Below, in pieces: positions 1-8,806 of a stretch of 64,000 nucleotides of DNA. The stretch comes from UBA1444 sp964521625. GTDB lineage: Bacteria > Bacillota > Negativicutes > UBA1444. Below the pieces are notes generated by a model. It saw nothing but the letters and a program-made list of their open reading frames with translations, ran no database searches and was not told where the DNA came from. Numbering within the stretch: the stretch's first letter is position 1; every line of letters begins with the position of its first letter. Location of the stretch: NCBI GenBank assembly GCA_964521625.1, contig CAZFSM010000020.1:8047-72046 (forward strand), written 5' to 3'. Made by a program: the position numbers and the translations under genes.

Positions 1-101
1 ACCTTGTGGTGCAGGGATGGTGCAGGAGTTATTGCTTAATATGCGGAAAGAACATATTTGTACAAAATACTGCAGAATTGCAGTTTGAGGATGGGGAAAT
101 T

Positions 102-1064
102 ATGAAGGACCGAAGGGCAGAAGCACTTGAACTCTCTGAAGAAATTCTGGCGAATTTTGAAATGGGTGATGTTCCTACCCACAATATCATTTTTAAAATG
201 TTGCGCCTTGCTCGACTTCTTGGCGATATGGAAGCTGTCAATTGGTTAGGATGCGAAGCCAATGGATTTGTAAGAACACCAGATGGATTACCTCCTGACG
301 ATTGGAGCTCTGCGATAAGGTCAGGTAGAACCTCCCTATATAAAGAAAAGGGTGAGCTCAAGGTAGAGGCTTTTACGGAAACTGTATCCGCTATGGAAGC
401 GGTGGTCGCCGTTTCAAAACAGCGTATGGAAGTAACTCGAGACCCCCATCTTTCTTTGACTGGGGAAAGAATGGCTTTAGGAAATTCCTTTGAGCGACAA
501 AATATAGCGGATAAAATTCAACAATATACTGAAAGAATCAGCACAGTTAAGGGAACGCTATACAAGTATGCTCTTGCCAAAAACTATGAGCTTAAGTTCG
601 GGAGCATCACTCAGGACATATTTGCTAAGAAACGAGATTTTGTTGACCACCGTCTTGCCAAAGCATGTCCAGACGCAGTGAAAATGTTTGTTTCCGTTTG
701 GGACAACTTGCAATCTCAGAATGCAGAAGATTGGGCGAATGCTGTTCATTCTTGTAGGCGCATACTCAAAGCGTTTGCCGATGCTGTATACCCGCCCCGC
801 ACTGAACCAGTAATTGTTGATGGGAAAAGTGTAAAAGTTGGCGAAGAACAGTACATTAATCGCCTAATCCAGCATGTTGCGAGCAAATCAACTAGTGATA
901 GCTTCAATTCTATAGTAGGTTCTCATTTAGCATATATCGGTGAACGTTTGGACAGCATATATAATTCGACAAATAAGGGCACACATGCAAGGGTTTCTGT
1001 TGAAGAAGCTGAGCGATATACCATCTACACTTATTTGTTACTGGGAGACATTCTTTCCCTTTAG
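102..1064 (+). CDS. AbiTii-like domain protein (putative abortive infection)
   Basis: The protein has 320 residues from the ATG at 102, which follows GAGGATGGGG; an in-frame ATG at 6 has no clear ribosome binding site. The first 70 residues (EALELSEEIL, then LARLLGD and WLGCEANGF) resemble the AbiTii N-terminal domain, in which short helices lead to a 'W-x-x-x-E-x-NG' signature. The rest (helical, 'RRILKAFADAVYPPR' and a C-terminal segment after it) is a pattern I have seen in uncharacterised AbiTii-linked proteins. AbiT proteins act in phage abortive infection in lactococci; a similar role here is inference. The gene is AT-richer than the core genes and sits beside other accessory genes. No signal peptide or membrane segment is visible. 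Confidence 0.6.
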   Translation: MKDRRAEALELSEEILANFEMGDVPTHNIIFKMLRLARLLGDMEAVNWLGCEANGFVRTPDGLPPDDWSSAIRSGRTSLYKEKGELKVEAFTETVSAMEAVVAVSKQRMEVTRDPHLSLTGERMALGNSFERQNIADKIQQYTERISTVKGTLYKYALAKNYELKFGSITQDIFAKKRDFVDHRLAKACPDAVKMFVSVWDNLQSQNAEDWANAVHSCRRILKAFADAVYPPRTEPVIVDGKSVKVGEEQYINRLIQHVASKSTSDSFNSIVGSHLAYIGERLDSIYNSTNKGTHARVSVEEAERYTIYTYLLLGDILSL

Positions 1065-1374
1065 CAACATCTTTCAAAAGTCGTCACTATCCCTCGCCTC
1101 GCACATCAACGACCCTCAGGCCAATCCGAGAGGCTTCAGGTATGAGTTCGGTTCGGTAGGGTTACTCATATTCAGAATTAACATTTCAGACCATCGCTAT
1201 CCCCTTGTCTTTCGCACCAAGGCACCTTACAGAGCATCCTGCGAGGTTTTGCTGGATAACAAAACTGGTCGATGCTTTGCAATCTACAGGAAACCTTGTT
1301 TTCATATTTGCATATTTAAGAAGGAGTTCCCAATAATTAATCGAAAACAATAATGGAAATATTCGGGAGGAGGC
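1065..1374. other. Intergenic stretch without a supported gene
   Basis: About 310 bases between the AbiTii-like gene and the PEBP gene. An open frame crosses it from inside the upstream gene (940-1353) but has no ribosome binding site, overlaps the upstream coding region by over 120 bases and its peptide has no recognisable domain, so I do not call it. No clear terminator was seen. The ribosome binding site of the next gene (GGGAGGAGGC) lies at the right end. Confidence 0.5.
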
Positions 1375-1893
1375 ATGACCATTTTGAACAGAAACAATTT
1401 TCGGAACTCGTGTGTAGTCTTGCTGACAGTATTAGCCTTTGCTATTTTACCAATTAATAGTGCCTTTGTGAGTCCTGCACTTGATACGACACCGTTTAAG
1501 CTAACAAGTCCATTGTTTAAAAATAATGCGTATGTATCGTCGGGTGTTGGATTAGGATGCCGTGGACAGGGTAAATCCCCTGCACTTCAGTGGGAAAATC
1601 CACCAGCAGGAACCAAAACATTCACCATTATTTTTCAAGACCTTGATGTTTCATGGATTCACTGGGATATTTCAAATATTCCTGCCTCCTACACAGGGCT
1701 TCCAGAGAACGTGCCAGCCGTAAAAGTATGGAATGATGGAATTCGCCAGGGAACCAATTCTTTTAGAAGTGTGGGATATGGCGGACCATGCCCACCAAAT
1801 GGAACTCACAGGTATGAATTCGAAATCAGAGCATTAGACGAAAATAATAAAGTTCTTAATAAAGCAAAATTAGTGATGGCGTCTGATGGTTGA
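1375..1893 (+). CDS. YbhB/YbcL (PEBP) family protein, short C-terminus
   Basis: The ATG at 1375 follows GGGAGGAGGC. Residues 10-30 form a hydrophobic signal peptide or anchor ending near NSAFVSPA, so the product is probably exported. The body carries the PEBP/Raf-kinase-inhibitor-like marks: ALQWENPPAGTK, a W-I-H-W-DI segment, NSFRSVGYGGPCPP and GTHRYEFEIRALD. Bacterial members are small periplasmic or cytosolic proteins of unknown ligand. The usual final helix and strand (about 20-25 residues after 'ALD', ending 'AELVGTY') are missing: the frame ends at KLVMASDG with two nearby stops. It may be a recently truncated gene or a variant. Confidence 0.75.
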   Translation: MTILNRNNFRNSCVVLLTVLAFAILPINSAFVSPALDTTPFKLTSPLFKNNAYVSSGVGLGCRGQGKSPALQWENPPAGTKTFTIIFQDLDVSWIHWDISNIPASYTGLPENVPAVKVWNDGIRQGTNSFRSVGYGGPCPPNGTHRYEFEIRALDENNKVLNKAKLVMASDG

Positions 1894-1976
1894 TAACAAA
1901 TAGAATTAAATGCAGTCTGTTCTAAAAATATATTCACCTGATAGTCTTATTATTACTAAGTGGAACAACAGTGCAA

Positions 1977-2009
1977 GGCTCTTCGGATTTTCGTCCGAGG
2001 AGTCTTTTT
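1977..2009 (+). terminator. Rho-independent terminator
   Basis: GGCTCTTCGGA pairs with TCCGAGGAGTC (11 pairs, two or three G-U) around a TTTTCG loop, followed by TTTTT. It lies downstream of the PEBP gene and upstream of the next gene on the same strand. Confidence 0.75.
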
Positions 2010-2137
2010 GATTTGCATACTGCTTTTCTCCCTGAAAAAACTGCCTTGTGGTTCAGAGAGGATGCAGGATGAGTTGTCCTTCTATGGCAGGACTTAGAAA
2101 AAGTTTCGCGTATTAAGTTGGTAAGAGGTGAAGAATA

Positions 2138-2653
2138 GTGGATTTTTGGATGTTCGTTAAGGACTATGGTCTCTATGGAACGATTGGTGGAATTATCGGT
2201 TCGGTTGTTACTGCGCTATTAAAAAATATAAAGCAGAGGGAATCTTTAGCAAAGTCATTAATTGCTGAGTTAGAAGGTATCAAAGAACAATGGATTGCAA
2301 GCTCGGGAGGTGGTTTGCAGCCTCTTCAATCTGGACAATCGCCACCCTTGGTTTATATTCACGTTGCTGAAGATTATTTCACGGTATTCAACAATAACAG
2401 TGACAAAATTGGATTACTCAAAGACCTAGATGCAAAGAAAATTATTAAACTGTATATTTTTGCTAAAGGGTTCGTTGACTCATTGAGGACTTGGGAAGAA
2501 GAAATCAAACATCATATGAACGCAGGTCAATCATCACTGAATCACTTTGGTTTTCTTGAATACTACAATAATCTTTACGTTTCACAGACCCGATTGTTTT
2601 TAGAAATTGATGAAATAAAAGAGGATTTGAATAAATACAAGTCCTGGTTTTAA
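2138..2653 (+). CDS. Membrane-anchored protein of unknown function
   Basis: A GTG start at 2138 is preceded by AAGAGGTGAAGAATA, a reasonable ribosome binding site. Residues 10-28 (LYGTIGGIIGSVVTALL) form one N-terminal membrane segment; the remaining 140 residues are soluble, helical and charged, with no motif I recognise. The layout (one N-terminal anchor, cytosolic helical body) resembles many small hypothetical proteins in islands and near defence genes. No function is assigned. It has its own spacing from both neighbours, with a terminator upstream at 1977-2009. Confidence 0.6.
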   Translation: MDFWMFVKDYGLYGTIGGIIGSVVTALLKNIKQRESLAKSLIAELEGIKEQWIASSGGGLQPLQSGQSPPLVYIHVAEDYFTVFNNNSDKIGLLKDLDAKKIIKLYIFAKGFVDSLRTWEEEIKHHMNAGQSSLNHFGFLEYYNNLYVSQTRLFLEIDEIKEDLNKYKSWF

Positions 2654-2972
2654 GGCCCCGAAAGGCGCAGAGGGATAAGGGGTGTTTGTTTGCATCGGGT
2701 GTGTTGAGTTTGAGGAACTTCCGCTGACAGTGACAGGCGGCAAGAAAAATTTTTATCAAGAAAATCATGCATCCTTGTTTTTTTTTGTGGGTTTATGGGT
2801 CATGTTGGAGTAGCATAATTTGAAGCTGTACCCTGGCACCCCCACCCTACTAGTATCAACGCCTCTAATCTACCTGGGGTTAGTGATTTAATATTTGGCA
2901 TTTGCAGGAATAGAAGGAAGTTGGAAGAATCTACATAATTGAATCCTTTTACAACAGTTTAGGAGGTACTGA
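2654..2972. other. Intergenic stretch, nothing recognised
   Basis: About 320 AT-rich bases between the membrane-anchored protein and the DUF4062 gene. A pyrimidine-rich run (CACCCCCACCC near 2840) and a T-tract near 2776 were examined, but no stem supports a terminator. The right end carries the ribosome binding site TTTAGGAGG for the next gene. Confidence 0.4.
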
Positions 2973-3923
2973 ATGAGAAAAAAGCTTCAGATTTTCATAT
3001 CTTCAACCTATACTGATTTAAAACCTGAAAGGCAAGCGGCGGTAGAAGCAATACTAATTGCTGGGCACATTCCTGCTGGAATGGAGTTGTTCTCGGCAGG
3101 TAATGAGAGCCAACTCGAAACTGTAAAAAGATGGATTGATGAATCTGATATATATTTGCTAATTCTTGGAGGAAGATATGGAACCATCGAACCTTCTTCG
3201 CAAAAAAGTTATACTCAAGTCGAATATGAGTATGCTCTTCATCGAGGTATGCCTGTATTTGCTGTTGTGATAAATGATGATGCACTTGAGCAAAAAGTTA
3301 AGATTCATGGACAAGGTGTTTTGGAGTTGGTTAATCGGGAAAAGTATATGGATTTCAAATCGTTAGCATTAAGCAAGATATCTAAGTTTTTTGATGAGCC
3401 TAAAGATATTAAACTTGCCATTCATGAAACCTTGGCGGATTTCCTAAAACGCTTTCAATTTTCGGGTTGGATATCAGGAAAGGAAGTTCCAGATATTAAA
3501 TTGGCTCTTGAAGAAAATATTAAGATGCGAAAAGAGAACGATGAACTTAAACGTAAAATTAAGGAATCTGTGCAGGTTAATAAAAAAAACCTCACGGACG
3601 AACTCTCATTTGAAGAAGTTGAGAAAGCATTAAAGGCTGTCAAACTCGAGTACAAAGGAAAAAAAGGTGAGAGTAAAATCGAAAGTGCGCATTTCTTTTT
3701 TGTAATAAGTCAAAACTCTTTTGCAACAGGCATTGATAATAGAGCTGGAATGTCAGACACAAAGAATTTCTTATTCTATAACGTTGCTCCTACTTTGATG
3801 AAGTACGATTTGGTTACAGCCAGCAAGGTCGCAGGAGTGCAATGGCAGACGATAAAAACAACAAAAACTGGTTATAAATACTTAAGGCGCGTTGCGGAAG
3901 AAGTTGCCCAAGAGAAAAAGTGA
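2973..3923 (+). CDS. DUF4062 domain protein
   Basis: The ATG at 2973 follows TTTAGGAGGTACTGA. Residues 4-27 (QIFISSTYTDLKPERQAA) and IPAGMELF, followed by 'SDIYLLILGGRYGT' and 'SYTQVEYEYALHRGMPVFAVV', are the hallmark of DUF4062, a Rossmann/TIR-like domain often fused to STAND NTPases or other effectors. Residues around 180-205 are a short coiled coil (NIKMRKENDELKRK). The C-terminal 90 residues form a small helical region of unknown family. DUF4062 proteins are enriched in bacterial defence regions, but the biochemical activity is not settled; no NTPase module is present here, so any effector role is inference. Confidence 0.8.
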   Translation: MRKKLQIFISSTYTDLKPERQAAVEAILIAGHIPAGMELFSAGNESQLETVKRWIDESDIYLLILGGRYGTIEPSSQKSYTQVEYEYALHRGMPVFAVVINDDALEQKVKIHGQGVLELVNREKYMDFKSLALSKISKFFDEPKDIKLAIHETLADFLKRFQFSGWISGKEVPDIKLALEENIKMRKENDELKRKIKESVQVNKKNLTDELSFEEVEKALKAVKLEYKGKKGESKIESAHFFFVISQNSFATGIDNRAGMSDTKNFLFYNVAPTLMKYDLVTASKVAGVQWQTIKTTKTGYKYLRRVAEEVAQEKK

Positions 3924-3983
3924 AACACTTAGTATAACCGATAAGCTGAATTTCGAGAGTGATGTGATTATTTAATGACTTCT

Positions 3984-4012
3984 CCCCTCACTAAAGTGCG
4001 GGGTATCTTTTT
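3984..4012 (+). terminator. Probable terminator after the DUF4062 gene
   Basis: CCCCTCAC and GTGCGGGG form a stem with one mismatch around TAAA, followed by TATCTTTTTG. It sits 60 bases after the DUF4062 stop and faces the minus-strand gene that ends at 4039. Confidence 0.6.
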
Positions 4013-4038
4013 GAGAGTATCACGACAACACAATAAAC

Positions 4039-4464
4039 TTATGGCAATACAGGTATTTCGCCAGTGTCTTTCCCCTCTTTTGCATGTTTTAAAGCAAAAT
4101 CAATGCACAGGTCAGCGGGTGAGTTTTTTTGTACTGGCGAAAAACTACCGCTTCTTTTATTGCGAAATGTTTCTTTCCCTTGGGGGTTGTAGAGTAAATA
4201 TTCCAAGGTTCTTTTCTGTCGTTGCGATGTGATCGTTGCTTCAAACTTATAAAGAGTTTTATTAGCTTTATCTGGGGTATCATCTTCAACAAGCAACTCC
4301 CAGAAGATGATTGTGTCATTAGTTTTAAAAACACTTTCAGTATCAACATACATCTTGTCTTGCCCAAACCAACTGGTAGTAACATGTACCCAGTTTGCCG
4401 CCAAAACATTATTCGATAAGAAAATCATTAGGATTAACACAAGACCAGCAGTTTTTCTGTTCAT
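4039..4464 (-). CDS. Secreted surface-adhesin E-like small protein
   Basis: A 141-residue protein with a classical signal peptide (residues 4-23, ending NNVLA-A) and a mature part beginning WVHVTTSWFGQDKMYVDTESV. A Trp-Val start, a 'Y-V-D' strand, FWELLVEDD and TLEYLLYNPQGK are typical of the short 'surface-adhesin protein E-like' family common in Negativicutes and proteobacteria. The family name comes from a Haemophilus adhesin; the true role in this organism is unknown and adhesion should not be assumed. It stands alone, convergent with the DUF4062 gene and divergent from the cytochrome gene. Confidence 0.65.
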   Translation of the reverse strand: MNRKTAGLVLILMIFLSNNVLAANWVHVTTSWFGQDKMYVDTESVFKTNDTIIFWELLVEDDTPDKANKTLYKFEATITSQRQKRTLEYLLYNPQGKETFRNKRSGSFSPVQKNSPADLCIDFALKHAKEGKDTGEIPVLP

Positions 4465-4594
4465 TGCTTTACCCTCCTACATGATTTTATTCAAGACTCT
4501 CCTTCTTTAGTATTTGCCAATATTCCTGCAGGATTTCCCCCGTCCCCCGCGAATTCATCGCAATAGGATCAATAAAGAAAAGGAGCTGACCGCA

Positions 4595-4861
4595 GTGAAC
4601 AAATGGACGCCACTGGCAGCAGGTCTTGTCCTGGTCGTTTTTCTGGCGATGTTCAGTTTGTCTACACCCGGTTTCAGTGCGCCGGATGGCAAAGCAGTGA
4701 TGGAAGCCCGTTGCGGCGATTGCCACGGCCTGGATCGAATCACGAGCAAGACGAAAGACCGCGCGGCTTGGCAATCAACAGTGAACCGGATGGTCAGTAA
4801 AGGGGCAATGTTGAACGCAGAGGAAAAAGCGGCCCTGGTCGATTATCTGGTCAGTAAGTAA
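4595..4861 (+). CDS. Small monohaem cytochrome c-like protein
   Basis: I start this at the GTG at 4595, nine bases after AAAAGGAG; the frame is open further upstream (from 4514) but that part has no ribosome binding site. The product has 88 residues: a signal peptide or anchor (residues 5-28, LAAGLVLVVFLAMFSL), one haem c motif CGDCH and a C-terminal helix 'NAEEKAALVDYLVSK' of the kind that packs against the haem. A candidate distal methionine (RMVSKGAM) precedes it. This fits a minimal class I cytochrome c outside the cytoplasmic membrane. No partner oxidoreductase is adjacent, so its redox partner is unknown. Confidence 0.75.
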   Translation: MNKWTPLAAGLVLVVFLAMFSLSTPGFSAPDGKAVMEARCGDCHGLDRITSKTKDRAAWQSTVNRMVSKGAMLNAEEKAALVDYLVSK

Positions 4862-4878
4862 CACGGACACTACAACAA

Positions 4879-4922
4879 AGCAGGCTCCAGGCAATTGCGC
4901 CGGAAGCCTGCTCTTTTTTTTT
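4879..4922 (+). terminator. Terminator after the cytochrome gene
   Basis: AGCAGGCTCC pairs with GGAAGCCTGCT (one bulged A) and is followed by nine T. It lies 18 bases after the cytochrome stop and separates it from the convergent c-di-GMP gene. Confidence 0.85.
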
Positions 4923-4935
4923 GTAACAATCTTCA

Positions 4936-7900
4936 TCACGACCGATCCAGCAGCGCCAATGCCTCCGCCGCCGGAACCGGCCGGCTGAACACATAGCCCT
5001 GGATACAGTCGCAGTCGTATTGGTGCAGCATTTCCACCTGCGCCTCGCTTTCCACGCCTTCGGCAACGACTGACAGATTGAGCGTATGCGCCATGTCAAT
5101 GATATAGCCGACCAGGTCGGCCTGGGTGCGGTCTGCCAAAATATCATCAATAAAAGATTTGTCGACTTTCAGGGTCCCGACCGGCAACCGCCGCAGATAG
5201 GTCAGCGAGGAATAGCCCGTGCCAAAGTCGTCGAGAGCGATCCTGACCCCGAGCTCTTTGATCGCGATCAGTTTTTTTATGCTGTCATCCAGCGATTCAA
5301 TCAATACGTTCTCGGTGATTTCAATCTCCAGCTGATCGGGCCGGATGTCCGATTCATGGATGGCGCTGCGGACCATGGCGATAAAGTTGATGTCTGCCAA
5401 TTGGCGCGGCGAGATGTTCACCGCGACGTACAGGTCGCTGCGGCCTTGCTCCGTGAACTTTTGCGCAAACCGGCAGGCTTCAATGATCACCCAGTAGCCG
5501 AGAGGAATGATCAGCCCGCTCTGTTCGGCAAACGGAATGAACCGATTGGGCGGCACAGGTCCGTGTTCGGCGCTATTCCAGCGCATCAGCGCTTCAAACC
5601 CGATGATACGTTTATCCGGCAAGCTGACAAACGGCTGAAAATGCAAGAGCAGCTCCTCGCGGTCCAAGGCTCGGCGCAAGCTATTGGTCAGGGTTATTTT
5701 GGCAAACGCTTCGGTTTGCAGCACCGGTTCATAAAATGACCAACAGTTCCTGCCATTGCGTTTGGCGGCGTACATCGCACTGTCGGCGTTTTTCAGGATA
5801 TCATCCGGCGTATCGCCGTCTTTTGGATACAGCGTGATGCCGATGCTGGCCGACATATGAATCCACTGACCGCATATGTCATAGTCATGACAGAGGCACT
5901 GCAACAGCCGCTCCGCCAGGATACTTATCGTCATCTGATCAGATGTCCCTGGTAAGCCGATGACAAATTCATCGCCGCCAATCCGGGCAATGAAAGCCGC
6001 TCCCCCCACCGCTTCCCGAATGTGCCGGGCCGCGGTGACGATGACTTCGTCGCCCAGTGAATGCCCAAACGTGTCATTGACGGTTTTCAAATCATCCATG
6101 TCGATAAAGAACAGCGCGCCATGGGCATTGTTGGTACGGGCCTGCTGCATTTCCGTGTCCAGCCAGCGACCCAGGCTGACCCGGTTCGCCAGCCCGGTCA
6201 ATATATCTTTGTAGGCCAAATTCCGAACTTCCTCGTGGCTGAGCGCATTTTGCACCGCGATCGACGCAATTCCGGCCAAGTGCTCCACCGCCGCCAGCTT
6301 GTCATCATCCAGCGACACCGGCTCGCCAAAAGCTGTCAGGCCAATCAGGCCGATCAGTTTGTCATTGATTTTCAGCGGCGCCTGCAACGCCACCGTAATG
6401 GTCTCCTGTTCCTGCGTATTGATTCGTTTGGGCCAGTTGGCATAGTCCCGCACCACATGCATGTTTCCCGTGCGAATAACCTCTCCGTATATGCCGCCGA
6501 CAATATTCATTTTTTGCCCGACCTGCTTTGCGTAAAACCCGTAACCGGCACGCAGCGATCCCATCAACCGGTTTCGTTCAAACAAATGAATAAAACCATG
6601 CGGAATTCCGGTCAACGCAACGGCCTTGTCGACAATCCCTTGCAAGACGATATTCAGGTCCAGTTCGCCGAGCAATGCCTTTGTCGTGTCAGACAAGCCT
6701 TGCAGCAATTCGCTTTTTCGCACAACCTTGGCCTGTACTTCGGCCCGCTCCAGCACCGCCGCAGCAAGGTCGCCATATTGCTTGAGGACGTCGATATCTT
6801 CCTGCTGGATTGGATGGATTTCATCCAGCCAATGCGCGGTCAGAATGCCGATGAAGTGGTCGCCATGCTTGAGCGGAATCGTGATCAGGCTGCTCAGCCG
6901 CGCAAAAGCAGGGTTGTCGGTTTTGCGGGAATACTTGCGATAATCTTCAATCCCGACCGCCTCGCCGGTTTCCACGACATGACCAATCGCCCCCTGGTCG
7001 GCCGGGCGGGGATTTGCGCTCATATAATCGATCGGGCCGATCGCCGGATCGAGCCAGACGGTATTGTTTGACGGATTATAGAGGCCAATAGCGCCGGCAG
7101 GCGCCTGAACCAGTTGCAGCGCATCACGCAGAATCGCTTCCAGACTGGGCGCTGCTTCCTCAATCGGCCTGGTCAACAGTCGTGTGGCCGAGCGGTACTG
7201 GCGCTCGCGCAGCCGGATTTCATTTTCTTTGTTAAGTCGCAGCGCTACTTCAATGTTCAACTGCAGGTTGGCCCGCTGCAGCTCTTGGTTTATCGCCGCC
7301 ATCTCTTCGTTCATTGCCGTCAATTCTTGATTGGCAGCAATCACATCAGCGGTCCGTGCTTCGACCAGCGATTCCAGTTTGCTCTGGTGTTGCAGCAGTT
7401 CTTCCTCGGAGCGGGCCAGGGCTTCGACCGCCTGCTTGCGCTCGGTCACGTCGGTGCCAATCCCGGCGACATGGGGTTTGCCATCAATCATCAACCTAAC
7501 GGACGTCAGATAGACCGTAAAATGCGAGCCGTCTTTGCGATAAAACTCTACTTCGCTGTTTGATATCCCTTCTTGTAGCGTTTGTTCAAACCGTCGGCGA
7601 ATCAGCTCTACCTCTTCACCGCGAAAATACTCCAGACAATTCCTCCGGCCGATTTCTTCGTCCGAATAGCCAGTTATTTCGTATAGCGCCCGGTTCCAGC
7701 GCACGGCCCATCCTTGTTCATCAAACAAATAGACAATGCTGGGGATACTGTCAAACATAGCGTCTGTCACCGATTTCTCCCGGTGATACTGGGCGAACAG
7801 CGTCGCATTGGACAAGGCAACCGAGGCCAGCATTGAAAAATGTTCGAAAGCGTCGATGTCTGCCGGGCTCAGCGGGTAAACCGAATCCTTCCATGAGAGC

Positions 7901-8280
7901 TGGATGACACCGATGATTTCTTCGGCGACTCGCAGCGGCGCCGAAATCGCCGTGGTCATCCGAGCCAAGCGCGGCTCATTTATCCTGCCGGGCCAAGTCC
8001 GGTAGTCTTCGACCAAAAACACTTTGCCGGTTCGCCACACCTCGCCGATCGCGCCTAGGTCGGATTTCATCCGCAATCCTTCGCTTTGCGCAAACAGACC
8101 AACGCCGTGGCGCACACAGCACTGGGATGGATCGCCCTCGTCCAGCAATACGATAACGCCATCCGGTGCTCCAAAAGCGTCTGCGGCTTGCCGAAGAAAC
8201 TCCGGCAACGCCTGCTTCGAATGGATTTTCTCCAGCAGCCGAACGGCAATCCTTTGCATCTGGTCCTGATTACACAGCAC
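4936..8280 (-). CDS. GAF/PAS-GGDEF-EAL cyclic-di-GMP enzyme
   Basis: The likely start is the GTG at 8280, eight bases after AGAAGGAG; the frame is open back to 8481 but that region overlaps the divergent small gene. The 1114-residue protein has, in order, a GAF domain (about 5-160), a PAS domain with PAC (165-290), a coiled coil (290-355), two more GAF domains (375-515, 530-680), a GGDEF domain (690-845) and an EAL domain (865-1105). GGDEF is intact (IGGDEFVIG), as are FEALMRW, DDFGTGYSS and AEGVE of the EAL domain, so both synthesis and hydrolysis of c-di-GMP are possible. No membrane segment is seen; the GAF domains probably sense cytosolic ligands. It is a single gene, not in an operon. 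Confidence 0.92.
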   Translation of the reverse strand: MLCNQDQMQRIAVRLLEKIHSKQALPEFLRQAADAFGAPDGVIVLLDEGDPSQCCVRHGVGLFAQSEGLRMKSDLGAIGEVWRTGKVFLVEDYRTWPGRINEPRLARMTTAISAPLRVAEEIIGVIQLSWKDSVYPLSPADIDAFEHFSMLASVALSNATLFAQYHREKSVTDAMFDSIPSIVYLFDEQGWAVRWNRALYEITGYSDEEIGRRNCLEYFRGEEVELIRRRFEQTLQEGISNSEVEFYRKDGSHFTVYLTSVRLMIDGKPHVAGIGTDVTERKQAVEALARSEEELLQHQSKLESLVEARTADVIAANQELTAMNEEMAAINQELQRANLQLNIEVALRLNKENEIRLRERQYRSATRLLTRPIEEAAPSLEAILRDALQLVQAPAGAIGLYNPSNNTVWLDPAIGPIDYMSANPRPADQGAIGHVVETGEAVGIEDYRKYSRKTDNPAFARLSSLITIPLKHGDHFIGILTAHWLDEIHPIQQEDIDVLKQYGDLAAAVLERAEVQAKVVRKSELLQGLSDTTKALLGELDLNIVLQGIVDKAVALTGIPHGFIHLFERNRLMGSLRAGYGFYAKQVGQKMNIVGGIYGEVIRTGNMHVVRDYANWPKRINTQEQETITVALQAPLKINDKLIGLIGLTAFGEPVSLDDDKLAAVEHLAGIASIAVQNALSHEEVRNLAYKDILTGLANRVSLGRWLDTEMQQARTNNAHGALFFIDMDDLKTVNDTFGHSLGDEVIVTAARHIREAVGGAAFIARIGGDEFVIGLPGTSDQMTISILAERLLQCLCHDYDICGQWIHMSASIGITLYPKDGDTPDDILKNADSAMYAAKRNGRNCWSFYEPVLQTEAFAKITLTNSLRRALDREELLLHFQPFVSLPDKRIIGFEALMRWNSAEHGPVPPNRFIPFAEQSGLIIPLGYWVIIEACRFAQKFTEQGRSDLYVAVNISPRQLADINFIAMVRSAIHESDIRPDQLEIEITENVLIESLDDSIKKLIAIKELGVRIALDDFGTGYSSLTYLRRLPVGTLKVDKSFIDDILADRTQADLVGYIIDMAHTLNLSVVAEGVESEAQVEMLHQYDCDCIQGYVFSRPVPAAEALALLDRS

Positions 8281-8450
8281 AGCGAAGACTCCTTCTGCTT
8301 TGAATATGCTTGTTGTTTCGCGAAATCTCCACGATTTTCCTGCCTGTTTAGAAACCAAAGACTTTTCCAAGAATCGCTTTCGATATCTTTTATGGATAAT
8401 GTTATGTCCGGAAATACCTGTCAATCCAATTTTGAAAGGGGTGCAAGAAA

Positions 8451-8735
8451 ATGAGTGTGACATCGATTTCTCAAGCCACAACGACCCAGGTGACCCAGTC
8501 CAGCCAATCGACCAGCCAGAGCGAGCTGAAGACGCTGGAAAAACAGAAAGCGCAGATCCAGACGATTGATGCGCGGATTCTGCAAATCAATCAAAAGCAG
8601 ACTGAGGCGGAGAAAACCAGCACGCAGCAACAAGCGCCGAGCGAAAAGGGCCTGTCTGCGCCAGGCGGAGCCCCCGCCGGAGCCGCCGCTCCTGCCAAAC
8701 CACTGACCCGCGGCAACGTGGACATCGAAATCTAA
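8451..8735 (+). CDS. Small coiled-coil protein of unknown function
   Basis: The ATG at 8451 follows AAAGGGGTGCAAGAAA. The 94-residue product has a Ser/Thr/Gln-rich N-terminus, a helical segment (ELKTLEKQKAQIQTIDARIL, residues 25-45) with coiled-coil character and a Pro/Ala-rich tail (APGGAPAGAAAPAKP). This layout recalls small FlxA-like proteins, but the match is too loose for a firm family call. It is divergent from the c-di-GMP enzyme and is closed by a strong terminator. Confidence 0.6.
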   Translation: MSVTSISQATTTQVTQSSQSTSQSELKTLEKQKAQIQTIDARILQINQKQTEAEKTSTQQQAPSEKGLSAPGGAPAGAAAPAKPLTRGNVDIEI

Positions 8736-8750
8736 ACCGGAGAACGATCA

Positions 8751-8790
8751 AGCAAAAGAGGCAGTGAATAACACGGCCTCTTTTGCTTTG
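8751..8790 (+). terminator. Strong terminator
   Basis: AGCAAAAGAGGC and GCCTCTTTTGCT form a perfect 12-pair stem with a 13-base loop. The T-rich arm and the following TTG act as the tract. It can serve both the plus-strand small gene and the minus-strand gene ending at 8807. Confidence 0.8.
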
Positions 8791-8806
8791 ATAATTCAGT
8801 GTTCCC

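Noticed and set aside
940..1353. A 137-codon open frame overlapping the AbiTii-like gene
   Set aside because: It begins deep inside the upstream gene, has no ribosome binding site and no recognisable domain.
6061..7071. A 336-codon plus-strand open frame inside the c-di-GMP gene
   Set aside because: It is antisense to well-defined GAF domains and has no recognisable protein motif; it reflects GC-rich codon bias.
4936..8481. The longer start of the c-di-GMP enzyme at 8481
   Set aside because: The extra 67 residues look non-coding, overlap the divergent small gene at 8451, and a GTG with a strong ribosome binding site lies at 8280.
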